Of a stretch of 64,000 nucleotides of DNA, positions 17,347 through 26,239 are shown one piece after another. The stretch's first letter is position 1. Each line of letters opens with the position of its first letter. The position numbers and the translations under genes were made by a program. The notes beneath the pieces are model-generated. The model saw nothing but the letters and a program-made list of their open reading frames with translations, was not told the origin of the DNA and ran no database searches. The DNA is from Bacteroidales bacterium (GTDB lineage Bacteria > Bacteroidota > Bacteroidia > Bacteroidales > JAQUTK01), in the NCBI GenBank assembly GCA_028709785.1, contig JAQUTK010000003.1, positions 133,607-197,606 on the forward strand, read 5' to 3'.

Positions 17347-18801
17347 ATGCTGTATATAATCGGAATTTATTTTTGCTTATTGCTTATTATCTCCCGTCTG
17401 ACGACAAAGAATAAAAGCAATGACTCTTTTTTTCTGGGGAATAAACGTTCGCCCTGGTACGTGATTGCCTTTGGTATGATAGGTTCTTCCATTTCGGGAG
17501 TAACTTTTGTCTCGGTGCCGGGAATGGTTCGCGAGTTTGACATGACCTACCTCCAGCTTGTATTGGGCTTCCCCATCGGATATTTGATCATAGCCTATGT
17601 CTTGCTCCCTTTGTATTATCGTCTGAACCTCGTCTCCATCTATACCTATCTCGAAGGACGGATCGGGACGCACGCGTATAAGACCGGTGCCTCTTTCTTT
17701 TTTCTGAGCAAGATTATCGGAGCAGCCGCGCGGCTTTATCTGGTAACCATCATTCTTCAGACTTTTGTGTTGGATGCATTGGGGGTTCCCTATTGGGTGA
17801 CGGTCTGCGTATCTGTGGCAATGATTTGGGTTTATACACACGCCAGTGGCATACGTACGATTATCTGGATGAATTTTCTCCAGACATTTTTTCTCCTGCT
17901 GATGCTTGTTCTTATTATTGTGGGTGTCATGTACAAGATGGATCTTTCTTTAGATTCTACGGTTTCAATGATTGCGTCCGACAGTCACTCCCGGATTTTT
18001 GAGTTTGGAGACTGGAGTAGCAGGCAGTACTTCTTCAAACAGTTTATCAGTGGCATTTTCATCACGATTGTCATGTCCGGACTGGATCAGGGGATGATGC
18101 AAAAGAATCTTTCGTGTAAGAATCTGAAAGAGGCGCAGAAGAATATGTGTTGGTATGGGTTCTCTTTCATTCCGCTCAACTTCTTATTTCTTACACTCGG
18201 TGTTTTGATGCTGAACTTTGCACAACATCAACAAGTGACATTACCGGTTGTTTCAGATGAGATACTCCCCCTGTTTTGCACTTCCTATCTCGGTCAGCCG
18301 ATTCTGATCTTCTTTACAATCGGAGTGATTGCCGCTTCTTTTTCTGCGGCAGATTCAGCGTTGACTTCCCTCACAACTTCCGCTTGTATAGACCTGATTG
18401 ATATCAAAAGATTTCCGGAAGAGCAGGCAAGAAAGATAAGAAAACGAACTCATTTGGCGATTTCGGCGGTTTTCATCCTGATAATCCTTATCTTTAGGGC
18501 CGTAAATGACCGGAGTGTGATTGACGCTATTTATATGATAGCCTCTTTTACCTATGGCCCCTTGCTCGGGCTATATACGTTTGGCTTGTTTACAAAGTCT
18601 TGTCCGAGAGATCGGTGGGTTCCTTATATAGCGATCTCCGGTCCGCTCTTGTGCATGATCCTGAAGAGTTGGGTGGAGGCAAGCACATCCTATCGTTTTG
18701 GTTACGAACTCTTGATGGTCAACGGATTGATCGTTTTTGTCGGATTGGTGTTATTCAGTAAAAAAGGAGAAATATGGAAATTAGAAAAGCCGAATTTGTA
18801 A
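17347..18801 (+). CDS. sodium:solute symporter (SSS family)
   Basis: A 484-residue integral membrane protein with about 13 predicted helices. It has the SSS-family features [14 protein letters not shown] near the N-terminus, the central [19 protein letters not shown], and [17 protein letters not shown], where the second sodium site is usually found. It should move a small solute with Na+ across the inner membrane, but the substrate cannot be assigned. The start at 17347 follows a -7 box and avoids a non-typical leader. Its last 28 bp overlap engB, so the two are translationally coupled. Confidence 0.88.
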   Translation: MLYIIGIYFCLLLIISRLTTKNKSNDSFFLGNKRSPWYVIAFGMIGSSISGVTFVSVPGMVREFDMTYLQLVLGFPIGYLIIAYVLLPLYYRLNLVSIYTYLEGRIGTHAYKTGASFFFLSKIIGAAARLYLVTIILQTFVLDALGVPYWVTVCVSVAMIWVYTHASGIRTIIWMNFLQTFFLLLMLVLIIVGVMYKMDLSLDSTVSMIASDSHSRIFEFGDWSSRQYFFKQFISGIFITIVMSGLDQGMMQKNLSCKNLKEAQKNMCWYGFSFIPLNFLFLTLGVLMLNFAQHQQVTLPVVSDEILPLFCTSYLGQPILIFFTIGVIAASFSAADSALTSLTTSACIDLIDIKRFPEEQARKIRKRTHLAISAVFILIILIFRAVNDRSVIDAIYMIASFTYGPLLGLYTFGLFTKSCPRDRWVPYIAISGPLLCMILKSWVEASTSYRFGYELLMVNGLIVFVGLVLFSKKGEIWKLEKPNL

Positions 18802-19373
18802 TTAGCAACTCGGATGTAATGAAATGCCCGACAGATACGAGACCGGAGTACGCATTTATCGGAAGGTCCAATGTGGGAAAGTCCAGCCTGATCAATATGA
18901 TCACCAATACAAAAGGACTTGCCATGACCTCCTCAAAACCGGGTAAGACGCAGCTTATCAATCATTTTCTCATTGATGATTCCTGGTATCTGGTTGACCT
19001 TCCGGGGTATGGATATGCACAGCGGGGTAAGACCGGCCGCGAAAACATCCGGAAAATCATAGAAGATTATATCATGTACCGCGAACAGCTCACAGCTCTC
19101 TTTGTCCTGATCGATTCGCGGCATGAACCCCAGCAGATCGACCTGGAGTTTATGGAGTGGCTGGGTGAAAACGAGGTGCCCTTTTCCATCGTGTTTACCA
19201 AAGCCGATAAAAACTCTTTCTCCCGTTTGAAAGAGAATATAGAGAGTTACAAAGCAAGCCTTTTGGAAGTTTGGGAGGAGCTCCCACAGATGTTTATCAC
19301 TTCTTCGGAAAAGAAGCAGGGAAGAGAAGAACTTGTAGATTATATAGATGCAATAAATAAATCACTCAAATAA
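18774..19373 (+). CDS. yihA: ribosome biogenesis GTPase YihA/YsxC (EngB)
   Basis: A 199-residue single-domain GTPase of normal length. Visible motifs are G1 [10 protein letters not shown]3 [12 protein letters not shown]4 TKADK and a G5-like ITSSEKKQG. The family assists late assembly of the 50S ribosomal subunit. Its start lies 28 bp inside the end of the symporter gene, with AAGGAG just before the ATG. It is followed 11 bp later by a DUF4494 gene. Confidence 0.96.
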   Translation: MEIRKAEFVISNSDVMKCPTDTRPEYAFIGRSNVGKSSLINMITNTKGLAMTSSKPGKTQLINHFLIDDSWYLVDLPGYGYAQRGKTGRENIRKIIEDYIMYREQLTALFVLIDSRHEPQQIDLEFMEWLGENEVPFSIVFTKADKNSFSRLKENIESYKASLLEVWEELPQMFITSSEKKQGREELVDYIDAINKSLK

Positions 19374-19384
19374 TAGAACAGAAT

Positions 19385-19837
19385 ATGATGCATAATTGGT
19401 TTGAAACGAAGATTACCTACGAAAAAGAGATAGAAGGTGGAATGATGAAGAAAGTGACGGAACCTTATTTGGTCGATGCTCTTTCATTTACAGAGGCAGA
19501 AGCACGGATTATCAAGGAGATGACTCCTTTTATGAGTGGCGAATTTACAGTCGCAAACATCAAACGCGCCAATTACACAGAGGTCTTTGAAGATGAGACC
19601 GGCGACCGTTGGTACAAGGCAAAAGTTGTATTTATCAGCATTGACGAGAAGAGTGGCGCGGAAAAGAAGAGCGCGTCCAATATGTTGATTCAGGCACTGA
19701 ATATTCATCAGGCAATAGAAAATCTGGATAAGGGAATGAAGGGTACGATGGCTGATTATGAGATCGCTTCTATCACTGAAACGATGTTGATGGACATCTT
19801 CCCGTATGCTGTGGAAGAAGATGCAAAGAGCGAGTAA
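19385..19837 (+). CDS. DUF4494 family protein
   Basis: A 150-residue soluble protein starting MMHNWFETKITYEKEIEGG, with the conserved core EPYLVDALSFTEAEARI. This matches the DUF4494 family that is widespread in Bacteroidetes and has no known function. There is no signal peptide or membrane segment. The gene lies between engB and yggS in a tight operon, and its 3' end overlaps yggS. The second ATG, three bases on, is an equally possible start. Confidence 0.85.
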   Translation: MMHNWFETKITYEKEIEGGMMKKVTEPYLVDALSFTEAEARIIKEMTPFMSGEFTVANIKRANYTEVFEDETGDRWYKAKVVFISIDEKSGAEKKSASNMLIQALNIHQAIENLDKGMKGTMADYEIASITETMLMDIFPYAVEEDAKSE

Positions 19838-20501
19838 CATAGAAGAACGCCTTCAGGAAATAAAGAGCAATCTGCCGGAAACAGTCCGTCTGGTTGCTGT
19901 GTCCAAGTTTCATCCGGTTGAAGCCATTCAGGAAGCATACGCTGCTGGTCAGCGACTGTTTGGAGAGAGTCGGGCACAGGAGTTGGTTCCCAAACAGGAG
20001 TCCCTCCCCAAAGATATTGAATGGCACTTTATCGGTCATCTTCAGGAAAATAAAGTCCGGCATATTGCTCCGTTTGTCTCGTTGATTCATAGCGTCGACA
20101 GTTTGAAGCTGCTTCGTGAAATAGACAAACAAGGGGCAAAGTGCGGACGGGTCATTCCCTGTCTGCTGGAGATCTTTGTGGCTCAGGAAGAGACAAAATA
20201 CGGCTTTACCATGAAGGAGTGCGAAGATCTGCTACAGAGCGCTGCATTGGAAGAGCTCTCTCATGTTGAGATTCGCGGGTTCATGGGAATGGCTTCTCTG
20301 ACAGAAGACGAACAGCAGATCCGCGCTGAGTTTGGCGCACTGCGTACCTTCTTTGAGAAGATCCGTCGGGAAGTGAATCTTTCAAACGTCCATCTCAGCG
20401 AACTGTCGATGGGAATGAGTCACGATTATACAATCGCGGTGGAAGAGGGAAGTACCATGGTCCGGATCGGTACCACTATCTTTGGTGAACGAGTCTATTA
20501 A
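19821..20501 (+). CDS. yggS: YggS family pyridoxal-phosphate homeostasis protein
   Basis: The protein has 226 residues from the ATG at 19821; an in-frame ATG at 19806 would add five residues. PLP-binding lysine lies in VAVSKFHPVEAIQEAY. Further family motifs are RLFGESRAQEL, EWHFIGHLQENKV, and LSMGMSHDYTIAVEEGSTMVRIG at the phosphate-binding end. YggS/PROSC proteins buffer PLP and have no catalytic reaction assigned. The start overlaps the end of the DUF4494 gene by 17 bp, indicating coupling. A terminator follows. Confidence 0.95.
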   Translation: MQRASNIEERLQEIKSNLPETVRLVAVSKFHPVEAIQEAYAAGQRLFGESRAQELVPKQESLPKDIEWHFIGHLQENKVRHIAPFVSLIHSVDSLKLLREIDKQGAKCGRVIPCLLEIFVAQEETKYGFTMKECEDLLQSAALEELSHVEIRGFMGMASLTEDEQQIRAEFGALRTFFEKIRREVNLSNVHLSELSMGMSHDYTIAVEEGSTMVRIGTTIFGERVY

Positions 20502-20526
20502 AGAGAGCAGAACATACCGTTGTTAT

Positions 20527-20569
20527 AAACAAAGCGAGTGGCAAGGATTCCTTACCACTCGCTTTGTTT
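20527..20569. terminator. bidirectional terminator between yggS and galM
   Basis: A perfect 15-bp stem (AAACAAAGCGAGTGG) encloses a 13-base loop between the convergent genes. The arms end in T-rich sequence on both strands. Confidence 0.85.
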
Positions 20570-20581
20570 AGGGGTCACTGA

Positions 20582-21625
20582 TCAGGAGAATTTAAAGATA
20601 ATAGTCTGATCATACTGCTGACCTGCTTTCAGGATCACGTTGTTGAAACCGCCCTGGTTTGGACTATCAGGAAAATACTGAGCTTCCAGACAGAATGCCT
20701 CGCGCTCCCCGTAGCATTTGCCGAAATGTCCCGGTACTTCGCTGTTCAACCAGTTTGCCGTGTAGAGTTGTACACCCGGCAGTGTGGAAAGTACTTCCAG
20801 CGTACGTCCGGTTGTTTTCTCGGTAGCGCGTCCCAGCAGACTCAGTTCGCCGTACTCCTTTTTATTCCCAACAAAGCAATGGTCATACCCCTTGCCATAT
20901 TTCAGTTGAATAAAATCAAAGTTGTCGATCTCCTTGCCAATAACCTTCGGTGTAGTAAAGTCCATCGGAGTCCCTTTGACAGAGAGCATTTCCCCGAGAG
21001 GAGTTGAAAACTCATCCATCGGTAAAAACTTATTACAGTTCAGATAAAGTTCATGATCCATCGCTGTACCTTCCCCTTTGAGGTTGAAGTAGGCATGGTT
21101 TGTAAAGTTTGCCACGGTGTCTTTATCCGTTGTGGCAAGAAACTGCATGGTCAGTTCGCAGGCCTCGCTCCAGGAGAAAAGAACCTTCAGTTTAAGCGTT
21201 CCCGGGAATCCCTGATCTCCATCCGGACTCGTCAGTGAAAGAGCCAGTTTGCCATTTGCAGTCGTTTCCGCATCAAACACAAGGAAGCTGTACCCAACTC
21301 CGCCATGCAGGCAGTTTGGACCGTTGTTGACAGGAAGCGTGTATTCGACTCCTTTCAGTGTTATTTTGCCTTTTGCGATACGATTGGCATACCGTCCCAC
21401 AGTCGCGCCGATGTAGCAGGTATCTTTCAGGTACCCTTCGAAGGTTGGGAATCCGCATACTACTTCTCCCAATTTGCCGTTCTTGTCGGGCACGATGATA
21501 GATGTTATATATCCTCCATAGGTAGAGACAGAAACGCTGGCCCCTATCTTGTTTGTCAGCGTATAGAGATACACCTCTGTTCCGCATGGCATCTGTCCGA
21601 AGACTTTTTTCTCAATTTTTGTCAT
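20582..21625 (-). CDS. galM: aldose 1-epimerase (galactose mutarotase)
   Basis: A 347-residue cytosolic protein that interconverts the alpha and beta anomers of galactose and similar sugars. The family motifs are VGRYANRIAKGK, NNGPNCLHGG (containing the active-site histidine), FTNHAYFNLKG with the second histidine, and the C-terminal FCLEAQYFPDSPNQ with the catalytic glutamate. The start was set at the ATG 21625, because the longer frame begins with TTG at 21640. No other galactose genes adjoin it, although a beta-galactosidase occurs elsewhere in the window. Confidence 0.95.
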   Translation of the reverse strand: MTKIEKKVFGQMPCGTEVYLYTLTNKIGASVSVSTYGGYITSIIVPDKNGKLGEVVCGFPTFEGYLKDTCYIGATVGRYANRIAKGKITLKGVEYTLPVNNGPNCLHGGVGYSFLVFDAETTANGKLALSLTSPDGDQGFPGTLKLKVLFSWSEACELTMQFLATTDKDTVANFTNHAYFNLKGEGTAMDHELYLNCNKFLPMDEFSTPLGEMLSVKGTPMDFTTPKVIGKEIDNFDFIQLKYGKGYDHCFVGNKKEYGELSLLGRATEKTTGRTLEVLSTLPGVQLYTANWLNSEVPGHFGKCYGEREAFCLEAQYFPDSPNQGGFNNVILKAGQQYDQTIIFKFS

Positions 21626-21723
21626 GTTACTGTTTTTCAAATATTTATATAAAGTTCAATAGTAGAAATAATGTCTTTTCTCGAGCCAATCCGACGCTGC
21701 TTTGTTTTCATTCCATATGCCGA

Positions 21724-24282
21724 TTAATAACCGATAACCGTAAACTTCTTCCACACAGGGGATGAAAGATAGGCATCAGTCGATTCCTGTGGCACATACA
21801 ACCGGCAGAGTGAATAATTCACACCGTTAAAGAGATCATCGGCAATAGCAGCGGGTGTTTTTTGAGCGACAAAGAGCTTTTGCAGCTTTGAACATCCGGA
21901 AAAAGCCCTCCTTCCCATTGCTGTCAGCGTGGAAGGTATTTTGATCCCGGAACTATTGAGACACCCTTCAAAAGCAGCATCTCCGATCTCTGTCAGGCCC
22001 TCCGGCAACACCAGATCACCGGACAGCGAGTTACAGTTTCTGAAAGCCGAGGCTTCGATAGAAACGATCCCGGCAGGCAGAATCAGTCTGTGTAGTTGAG
22101 ACATATCTTCCAAAGCACCCTCGTAAATCACTTTATTCAATACCTTACCCATATCCAATTGGTTGAGTAGTGGCATTCGTTCTTTCATGGCGGCAAAATC
22201 ATTGCCGTTTAATGTACCCGACACCGTAAGATGTGTTACCAGAGCCGGTTCGTAACCCAGATTCAGAATACTCCGGATCAGCGTGCCCGGTGTCTTGAGT
22301 TCCACCGTTACCGGCAGTTCATTGTCTATGATGGCATTATTCTTCCAGTAGTCCGCCTCTTCATAGATCTGTTTGCTTTTTTGCGGAACGTAAACGGTTT
22401 TATGAATGAAGTTGTTCGCTTCCAGCCGGGGCGGTGTAGTGGCAGAGAGCTTTATCGATGTGATACCGTTACATTGATAGAAAGCCGCGTTTTTGATCTC
22501 AGTGACACTTTCCGGGATCGAGAGATCATCTGATAATCCGTCGCATTTGTAGAAAGCTCTTTCTCCGAGGGTGGTTACTCCCTCCGGTAGTTGAACAGAG
22601 GTGAGCGAGCGGCAATTGAAAAAAGCGGAATCACTGATCTGAAGCAGAGCCTCAGGGAGAATCAGTTCGCCGGCGATACTGGTGCAATTCAGGAAAGCAC
22701 CGTTTCCAATCGCTCTCACAGACGGCGGAAAATAGATCGAAGTAAGAGCAGTGCACTCTTTAAAGGAACCGGGTATAATGACCTGAGTTCCTTCCTGAAT
22801 CAGAATGTCAGTCAGAGTTCGATAGCCCGGGATATGATCTGCGATGACAAAGCTTCCTCCCGTACGCAACAGTTCGATGCGGTTACATCCGCTGAAAGCT
22901 TTTCTACCGATGGATTTAACACTTTGGGGTACAGTCAGGTCTATCAGTCCCGCACAATCCGCAAAGGCAGAGTCGCCAATTGAAGTCACAGACGGAGGAA
23001 TCGTTACCGTTGTCACAGCCCGGCAACCTTTCATTGCCGAAGCGGCAATCTTTTTAGGATTACCCAGGATCCGGATATCTGAGATCGACTCAACTCCCGG
23101 AATATGCTTCCGTATCGGGAAGCTGCATCCGGTCTGTATCGTCTTCAACGACTTGCAATCCTGGAATGCCATGAATTCAATTGTCTGCACCGACGAAGGA
23201 ACCGAAAGCTCCGTCACGCTACTGCAACCATGGAAGGCATAACTTCCGATCGAGGTCGTTCCTTCAGGTATGTCGATCTTTGTCAGGCTGCTGCAATCAT
23301 AAAAGGCATTACTGCCAATGGATTTGATACTTGCAGGCAGATCGATTGAGTTCAACTTCTTGCATCCGTAAAAAAGGCTGGGACTTATTTGGGTGATACC
23401 CTCCGGAAGAGGAAATTCCGTCAGATTCTCACATCCGTAAAACGTGAATTCACCTACGGAACGAAGTTTTTCAGGAACGGAAATAGAACGCAGCTTCCTG
23501 CATTTGAAGAATGTGTATCCCTCAATCGCACTCACGGCATCCGGAATGGTAATTGACTGAAGGTTGTCGCAACCTGAAAAGGCATGATCGCGAATGATAC
23601 TGACAGAAGCCGGAATATCAATGTGAGTCAATCCGCTGCACCCCTCAAAGGCGGATACGCAGATCTCCTTTGTTCCTTCGAGTATGGTGATATCCGATAT
23701 TTCCGAGAAGTTTGGGATTCCGTTTCGTAGCGGAATGTTGCATCCCGTCTTGATGCTCCGTACATTCTTGCATCCATAAAATGCGAAATAATCAACATAT
23801 TTTAATTTGGTAGGAAGCGTGATGGAGGTCAGACTGGAGCAGTAGTAAAACGCGAAGTTGTCAATAGACACCACACTGTTTGGGATAGCGATAAATTGCA
23901 GATTCGAACAACCCGAGAAAGCGGCTTCCCCGATACGTGTTGTGGTAGAGGGCAGAAAAACTTTCTTAATAACTGTGTTTTCCGCAAAAAGATAGGTGCC
24001 TATTGTATTTGCAAGGCATTTGTACGTTGTATAATAGTAGTCTCCTCCTGCCACAATCCGGGCATCAGACATATCCAGTGTGGAGAGCTGCTTCATCTCC
24101 CGGATGACTTTGAAGTCACTTCCATTCAGCTCACCGGTCAGGATCAGTTCGCTGATTGAGTTTTTTGCATTACCCACCAATGAGGTTAAATTACCCGCAG
24201 GTGAAACATGAAAAACCTCTGCTTTTGTCAAGAGAGGCAGTAACAGGAGGATGGCAAGGATGAACGGCCTGATGGATTTCAT
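21724..24282 (-). CDS. large secreted leucine-rich repeat protein (BspA/LRR_5 type)
   Basis: An 852-residue protein with a cleavable signal peptide (LLPLLTKA) and no lipobox. Residues about 20-80 form a head module (LTGELNGSDFKVIREMKQLSTLDMSDA). About 22 BspA-type repeats of some 23 residues follow, with the pattern IGEAAFSGCSNLQFIAIP. A second copy of the head module occurs at about residues 665-725 (VSGTLNGNDFAAMKERMPLLNQLDMGK), and then a few more repeats. The end carries the common YVPQESTDAYLSSPVWKKF element. BspA-like proteins bind host or matrix proteins and other bacteria; the target here is unknown. Confidence 0.9.
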   Translation of the reverse strand: MKSIRPFILAILLLLPLLTKAEVFHVSPAGNLTSLVGNAKNSISELILTGELNGSDFKVIREMKQLSTLDMSDARIVAGGDYYYTTYKCLANTIGTYLFAENTVIKKVFLPSTTTRIGEAAFSGCSNLQFIAIPNSVVSIDNFAFYYCSSLTSITLPTKLKYVDYFAFYGCKNVRSIKTGCNIPLRNGIPNFSEISDITILEGTKEICVSAFEGCSGLTHIDIPASVSIIRDHAFSGCDNLQSITIPDAVSAIEGYTFFKCRKLRSISVPEKLRSVGEFTFYGCENLTEFPLPEGITQISPSLFYGCKKLNSIDLPASIKSIGSNAFYDCSSLTKIDIPEGTTSIGSYAFHGCSSVTELSVPSSVQTIEFMAFQDCKSLKTIQTGCSFPIRKHIPGVESISDIRILGNPKKIAASAMKGCRAVTTVTIPPSVTSIGDSAFADCAGLIDLTVPQSVKSIGRKAFSGCNRIELLRTGGSFVIADHIPGYRTLTDILIQEGTQVIIPGSFKECTALTSIYFPPSVRAIGNGAFLNCTSIAGELILPEALLQISDSAFFNCRSLTSVQLPEGVTTLGERAFYKCDGLSDDLSIPESVTEIKNAAFYQCNGITSIKLSATTPPRLEANNFIHKTVYVPQKSKQIYEEADYWKNNAIIDNELPVTVELKTPGTLIRSILNLGYEPALVTHLTVSGTLNGNDFAAMKERMPLLNQLDMGKVLNKVIYEGALEDMSQLHRLILPAGIVSIEASAFRNCNSLSGDLVLPEGLTEIGDAAFEGCLNSSGIKIPSTLTAMGRRAFSGCSKLQKLFVAQKTPAAIADDLFNGVNYSLCRLYVPQESTDAYLSSPVWKKFTVIGY

Positions 24283-24316
24283 TTAGCTAGTATTACATGA
24301 TTCGCCCGAATACATG

Positions 24317-24324
24317 CAAATGTA
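24317..24324 (-). promoter_or_regulatory. predicted -7 box of the 852-residue LRR gene
   Basis: The minus strand carries TACATTTG, 34 bases before the start codon, with a partial upstream box ATTG (24345-24348) 20 bases further on. Confidence 0.55.
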
Positions 24325-24363
24325 CAAATAACTATTTATCTCCCCAATAAAAAAACTGTAAAA

Positions 24364-24924
24364 TCATCGGATCATCTTTCCGGTCTTCATTTTCAACAGA
24401 TATTCAGGCGATAAGATCATTTCCATCGCCTTGCTGACAGAGTGAAGTCCGAACTCTTTCGCACTGAGATTCTCCGGTCTTACAAAGAAGGTCTCAGCTG
24501 CGTCGTCATGCGCCTGAAGCGTGGAGCAGTCGCTGACGGTGCACACAAAGAAGAGATCGACCGTATGAACAGTAAAACCGGAATAGGGGTAGAGGTTGGG
24601 CAGTGAAAACAGGAAACGGGTATCGGAAACTTTCAAACCGGTTTCTTCCTCCACTTCTCTTGCGACACCCTCTTCAGCGGTTTCGTACATATCAATAAAT
24701 CCACCCGGAAGGTCCAGCGTTCCTTTGGCCGGCTCGTGTGCCCGGCGGGTAACAAGCAATTCGCCTTTGTCGTTAAAGATAAGTGCTACCGTAGCAGCTG
24801 AAGGATTGAAATAATAGACAAACTGGCACTCCTCGCACTTGTATGCTTTGAAATTATGTTCCGAGAAACGGTTGGAGCCGCACATCGGACAAAAGTGAAA
24901 GAGGTGTAATGGGTGCATGTCCAT
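24364..24924 (-). CDS. Nudix hydrolase with N-terminal zinc ribbon
   Basis: The ATG at 24924 gives 186 residues. A longer frame uses TTG at 24936, right beside the tRNA terminator, and was rejected. A four-cysteine zinc ribbon (CPMC at 12-15, CEEC at 30-33) precedes a Nudix domain with a full Nudix box, GGFIDMYETAEEGVAREVEEE. Nudix enzymes hydrolyse nucleoside diphosphates linked to another group. The zinc-ribbon arrangement recalls NudC-type NADH or capped-RNA pyrophosphatases, but the protein is short and lacks NudC's distinctive tail, so the substrate is open. It lies directly downstream of the tRNA-Asn pair. Confidence 0.88.
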   Translation of the reverse strand: MDMHPLHLFHFCPMCGSNRFSEHNFKAYKCEECQFVYYFNPSAATVALIFNDKGELLVTRRAHEPAKGTLDLPGGFIDMYETAEEGVAREVEEETGLKVSDTRFLFSLPNLYPYSGFTVHTVDLFFVCTVSDCSTLQAHDDAAETFFVRPENLSAKEFGLHSVSKAMEMILSPEYLLKMKTGKMIR

Positions 24925-24937
24925 GGGTTTAAACAAA

Positions 24938-24962
24938 AATAGCCCCGAATACCGGAGCTATT
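24938..24962 (-). terminator. terminator after the tRNA-Asn pair
   Basis: On the minus strand a 10-bp stem (AATAGCTCCG/CGGGGCTATT, one G-U pair) with loop GTATT is followed by TTTTTG. It separates the tRNA genes from the Nudix gene. Confidence 0.75.
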
Positions 24963-24963
24963 G

Positions 24964-25037
24964 CTCTTCAGGTTGGACTTGAACCAACGACCCCCTGATT
25001 AACAGTCAGGTGCTCTAACCAACTGAGCTACTAAAGA
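24964..25037 (-). tRNA. tRNA-Asn (GUU), second copy transcribed
   Basis: The 74-nt cloverleaf has acceptor TCTTTAG pairing with CTGAAGA, D-arm GCTC/GAGC, anticodon GTT in a CTGACTGTTAATCAG arm, and T-loop TTCAAGT. CCA is not encoded. It is identical to the copy 19 bp away. Confidence 0.97.
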
Positions 25038-25056
25038 ATAAAAAACAATTACAAGG

Positions 25057-25130
25057 CTCTTCAGGTTGGACTTGAACCAACGACCCCCTGATTAACAGTC
25101 AGGTGCTCTAACCAACTGAGCTACTAAAGA
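25057..25130 (-). tRNA. tRNA-Asn (GUU), first copy transcribed
   Basis: The 74-nt sequence and cloverleaf are identical to the neighbouring tRNA-Asn, with anticodon GTT. A minus-strand -7 box TACTTTTG lies 29 bases upstream, so the two genes are transcribed together. Confidence 0.97.
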
Positions 25131-25158
25131 ATTTGCCATCTCCTCTGAAATAGCGCTG

Positions 25159-25166
25159 CAAAAGTA
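25159..25166 (-). promoter_or_regulatory. predicted -7 box of the tRNA-Asn pair
   Basis: The minus strand reads TACTTTTG, with ATTG (25187-25190) 20 bases upstream as a partial second box. It is divergent from the kinase promoter. Confidence 0.6.
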
Positions 25167-25189
25167 ATAGGATTTCCTGAAATATGCAA

Positions 25190-25197
25190 TATATTTG
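25190..25197 (+). promoter_or_regulatory. predicted -7 box of the PfkB kinase-S41 protease genes
   Basis: TATATTTG fits TAnnTTTG and lies 18 bases before the ATG at 25216, which would give a very short leader. No upstream TTTG box was found. Confidence 0.5.
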
Positions 25198-25215
25198 CAT
25201 AAAAAAATAGGATAA

Positions 25216-26238
25216 ATGAACATTTTAGGCATAGGTAATGCACTTGTAGATTCCATACTTGAGTTGAAGGAGGATCGTATTTTGGTAGAATTGGGTCTTC
25301 CCAAAGGTAGTATGCAGTTGATAGACAGTGATAAATTGAAGTCAATCATGGAACGGACCAGCGGCTTTAAAGCTTTGCTGGCAGCCGGCGGATCCGCTTC
25401 CAATACCATCACCTCGTTAGCTCATCTGGGTGTAAAGACAGGTTTTATCGGGAAGATCGGAAAAGACGAGTCCGGACAGTTTTATAAAAATGACATGCAG
25501 ACCAGAGGTGTGGTGCCAAACTTGCTGGAAGGAGATTTGCCTTCGGGAACCGCGATCGCTTTTGTTTCCGCTGATGGCGAACGGACCTTTGCCACTTATC
25601 TCGGTGCCGCGGCGACACTGGCTCCTGAAGATCTTACTCCGGAGATGTTTGCCGGTTATACCATTTTCCATGTGGAAGGGTATCTGGTGCAATCGTACGC
25701 GCTCATTGAAAAAGCGATGAAGTTCGCCAAAGACGCCGGTTGCTACGTCTCCATTGATTTGGCAAGCTATAATGTCGTGGAAGATCATCATGCGTTTATG
25801 CACCGGTTGGTTGAAAACTACGTCGATATCGTTTTTGCCAATGAAGAAGAGTCGAAAGCCTTTACCGGTAAAGAGCCTCTCGAGGCGTTGAAGGAGATTG
25901 CACAAATGGCGAAGATTGCCATTGTTAAGACCGGATCCAAGGGCGCGCTTGCGATGTGTCGGGGCGAGTTGGCAACCGTGCCCGCCATTCCTGCTACCTG
26001 TGTGGATACCAATGGTGCCGGTGATGCTTTTGCCGCCGGATTTTTGTACGGAATCACTCAAAACGTATCGTTAGCGACTTGTGCCACGATGGGTACGGTG
26101 TTGGCAGGTAATGTAGTGGAAGTAACCGGTCCGAAGATGGATACCCTTCGTTGGATGAAGATCGAGCAGATGCTGCAACCCATACTTCTTGCAGATCCAA
26201 ATCGGGAACTTCAGAAAAATATATTAGGAGATGAATAG
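25216..26238 (+). CDS. PfkB-family sugar/nucleoside kinase (adenosine kinase-like)
   Basis: A 340-residue ribokinase-fold enzyme. The N-terminal glycine pair motif appears as LAAGGSASNTITSLAHLG. The C-terminal signature is DTNGAGDAFAAGFLYG, with the catalytic base aspartate and anion hole. Its length and opening (MNILGIGNALVDSILEL) match the Bacteroidales group annotated as adenosine kinase. It transfers phosphate from ATP to a sugar or nucleoside; adenosine is the family's usual suggestion and is not proven by sequence. The S41 protease gene follows directly. Confidence 0.88.
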   Translation: MNILGIGNALVDSILELKEDRILVELGLPKGSMQLIDSDKLKSIMERTSGFKALLAAGGSASNTITSLAHLGVKTGFIGKIGKDESGQFYKNDMQTRGVVPNLLEGDLPSGTAIAFVSADGERTFATYLGAAATLAPEDLTPEMFAGYTIFHVEGYLVQSYALIEKAMKFAKDAGCYVSIDLASYNVVEDHHAFMHRLVENYVDIVFANEEESKAFTGKEPLEALKEIAQMAKIAIVKTGSKGALAMCRGELATVPAIPATCVDTNGAGDAFAAGFLYGITQNVSLATCATMGTVLAGNVVEVTGPKMDTLRWMKIEQMLQPILLADPNRELQKNILGDE

Positions 26239-26239
26239 T

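Noticed and set aside
25417-26061. 214-codon frame antisense to the PfkB kinase gene
   Set aside because: The sense kinase motifs are intact and the antisense product has no features of a real protein.
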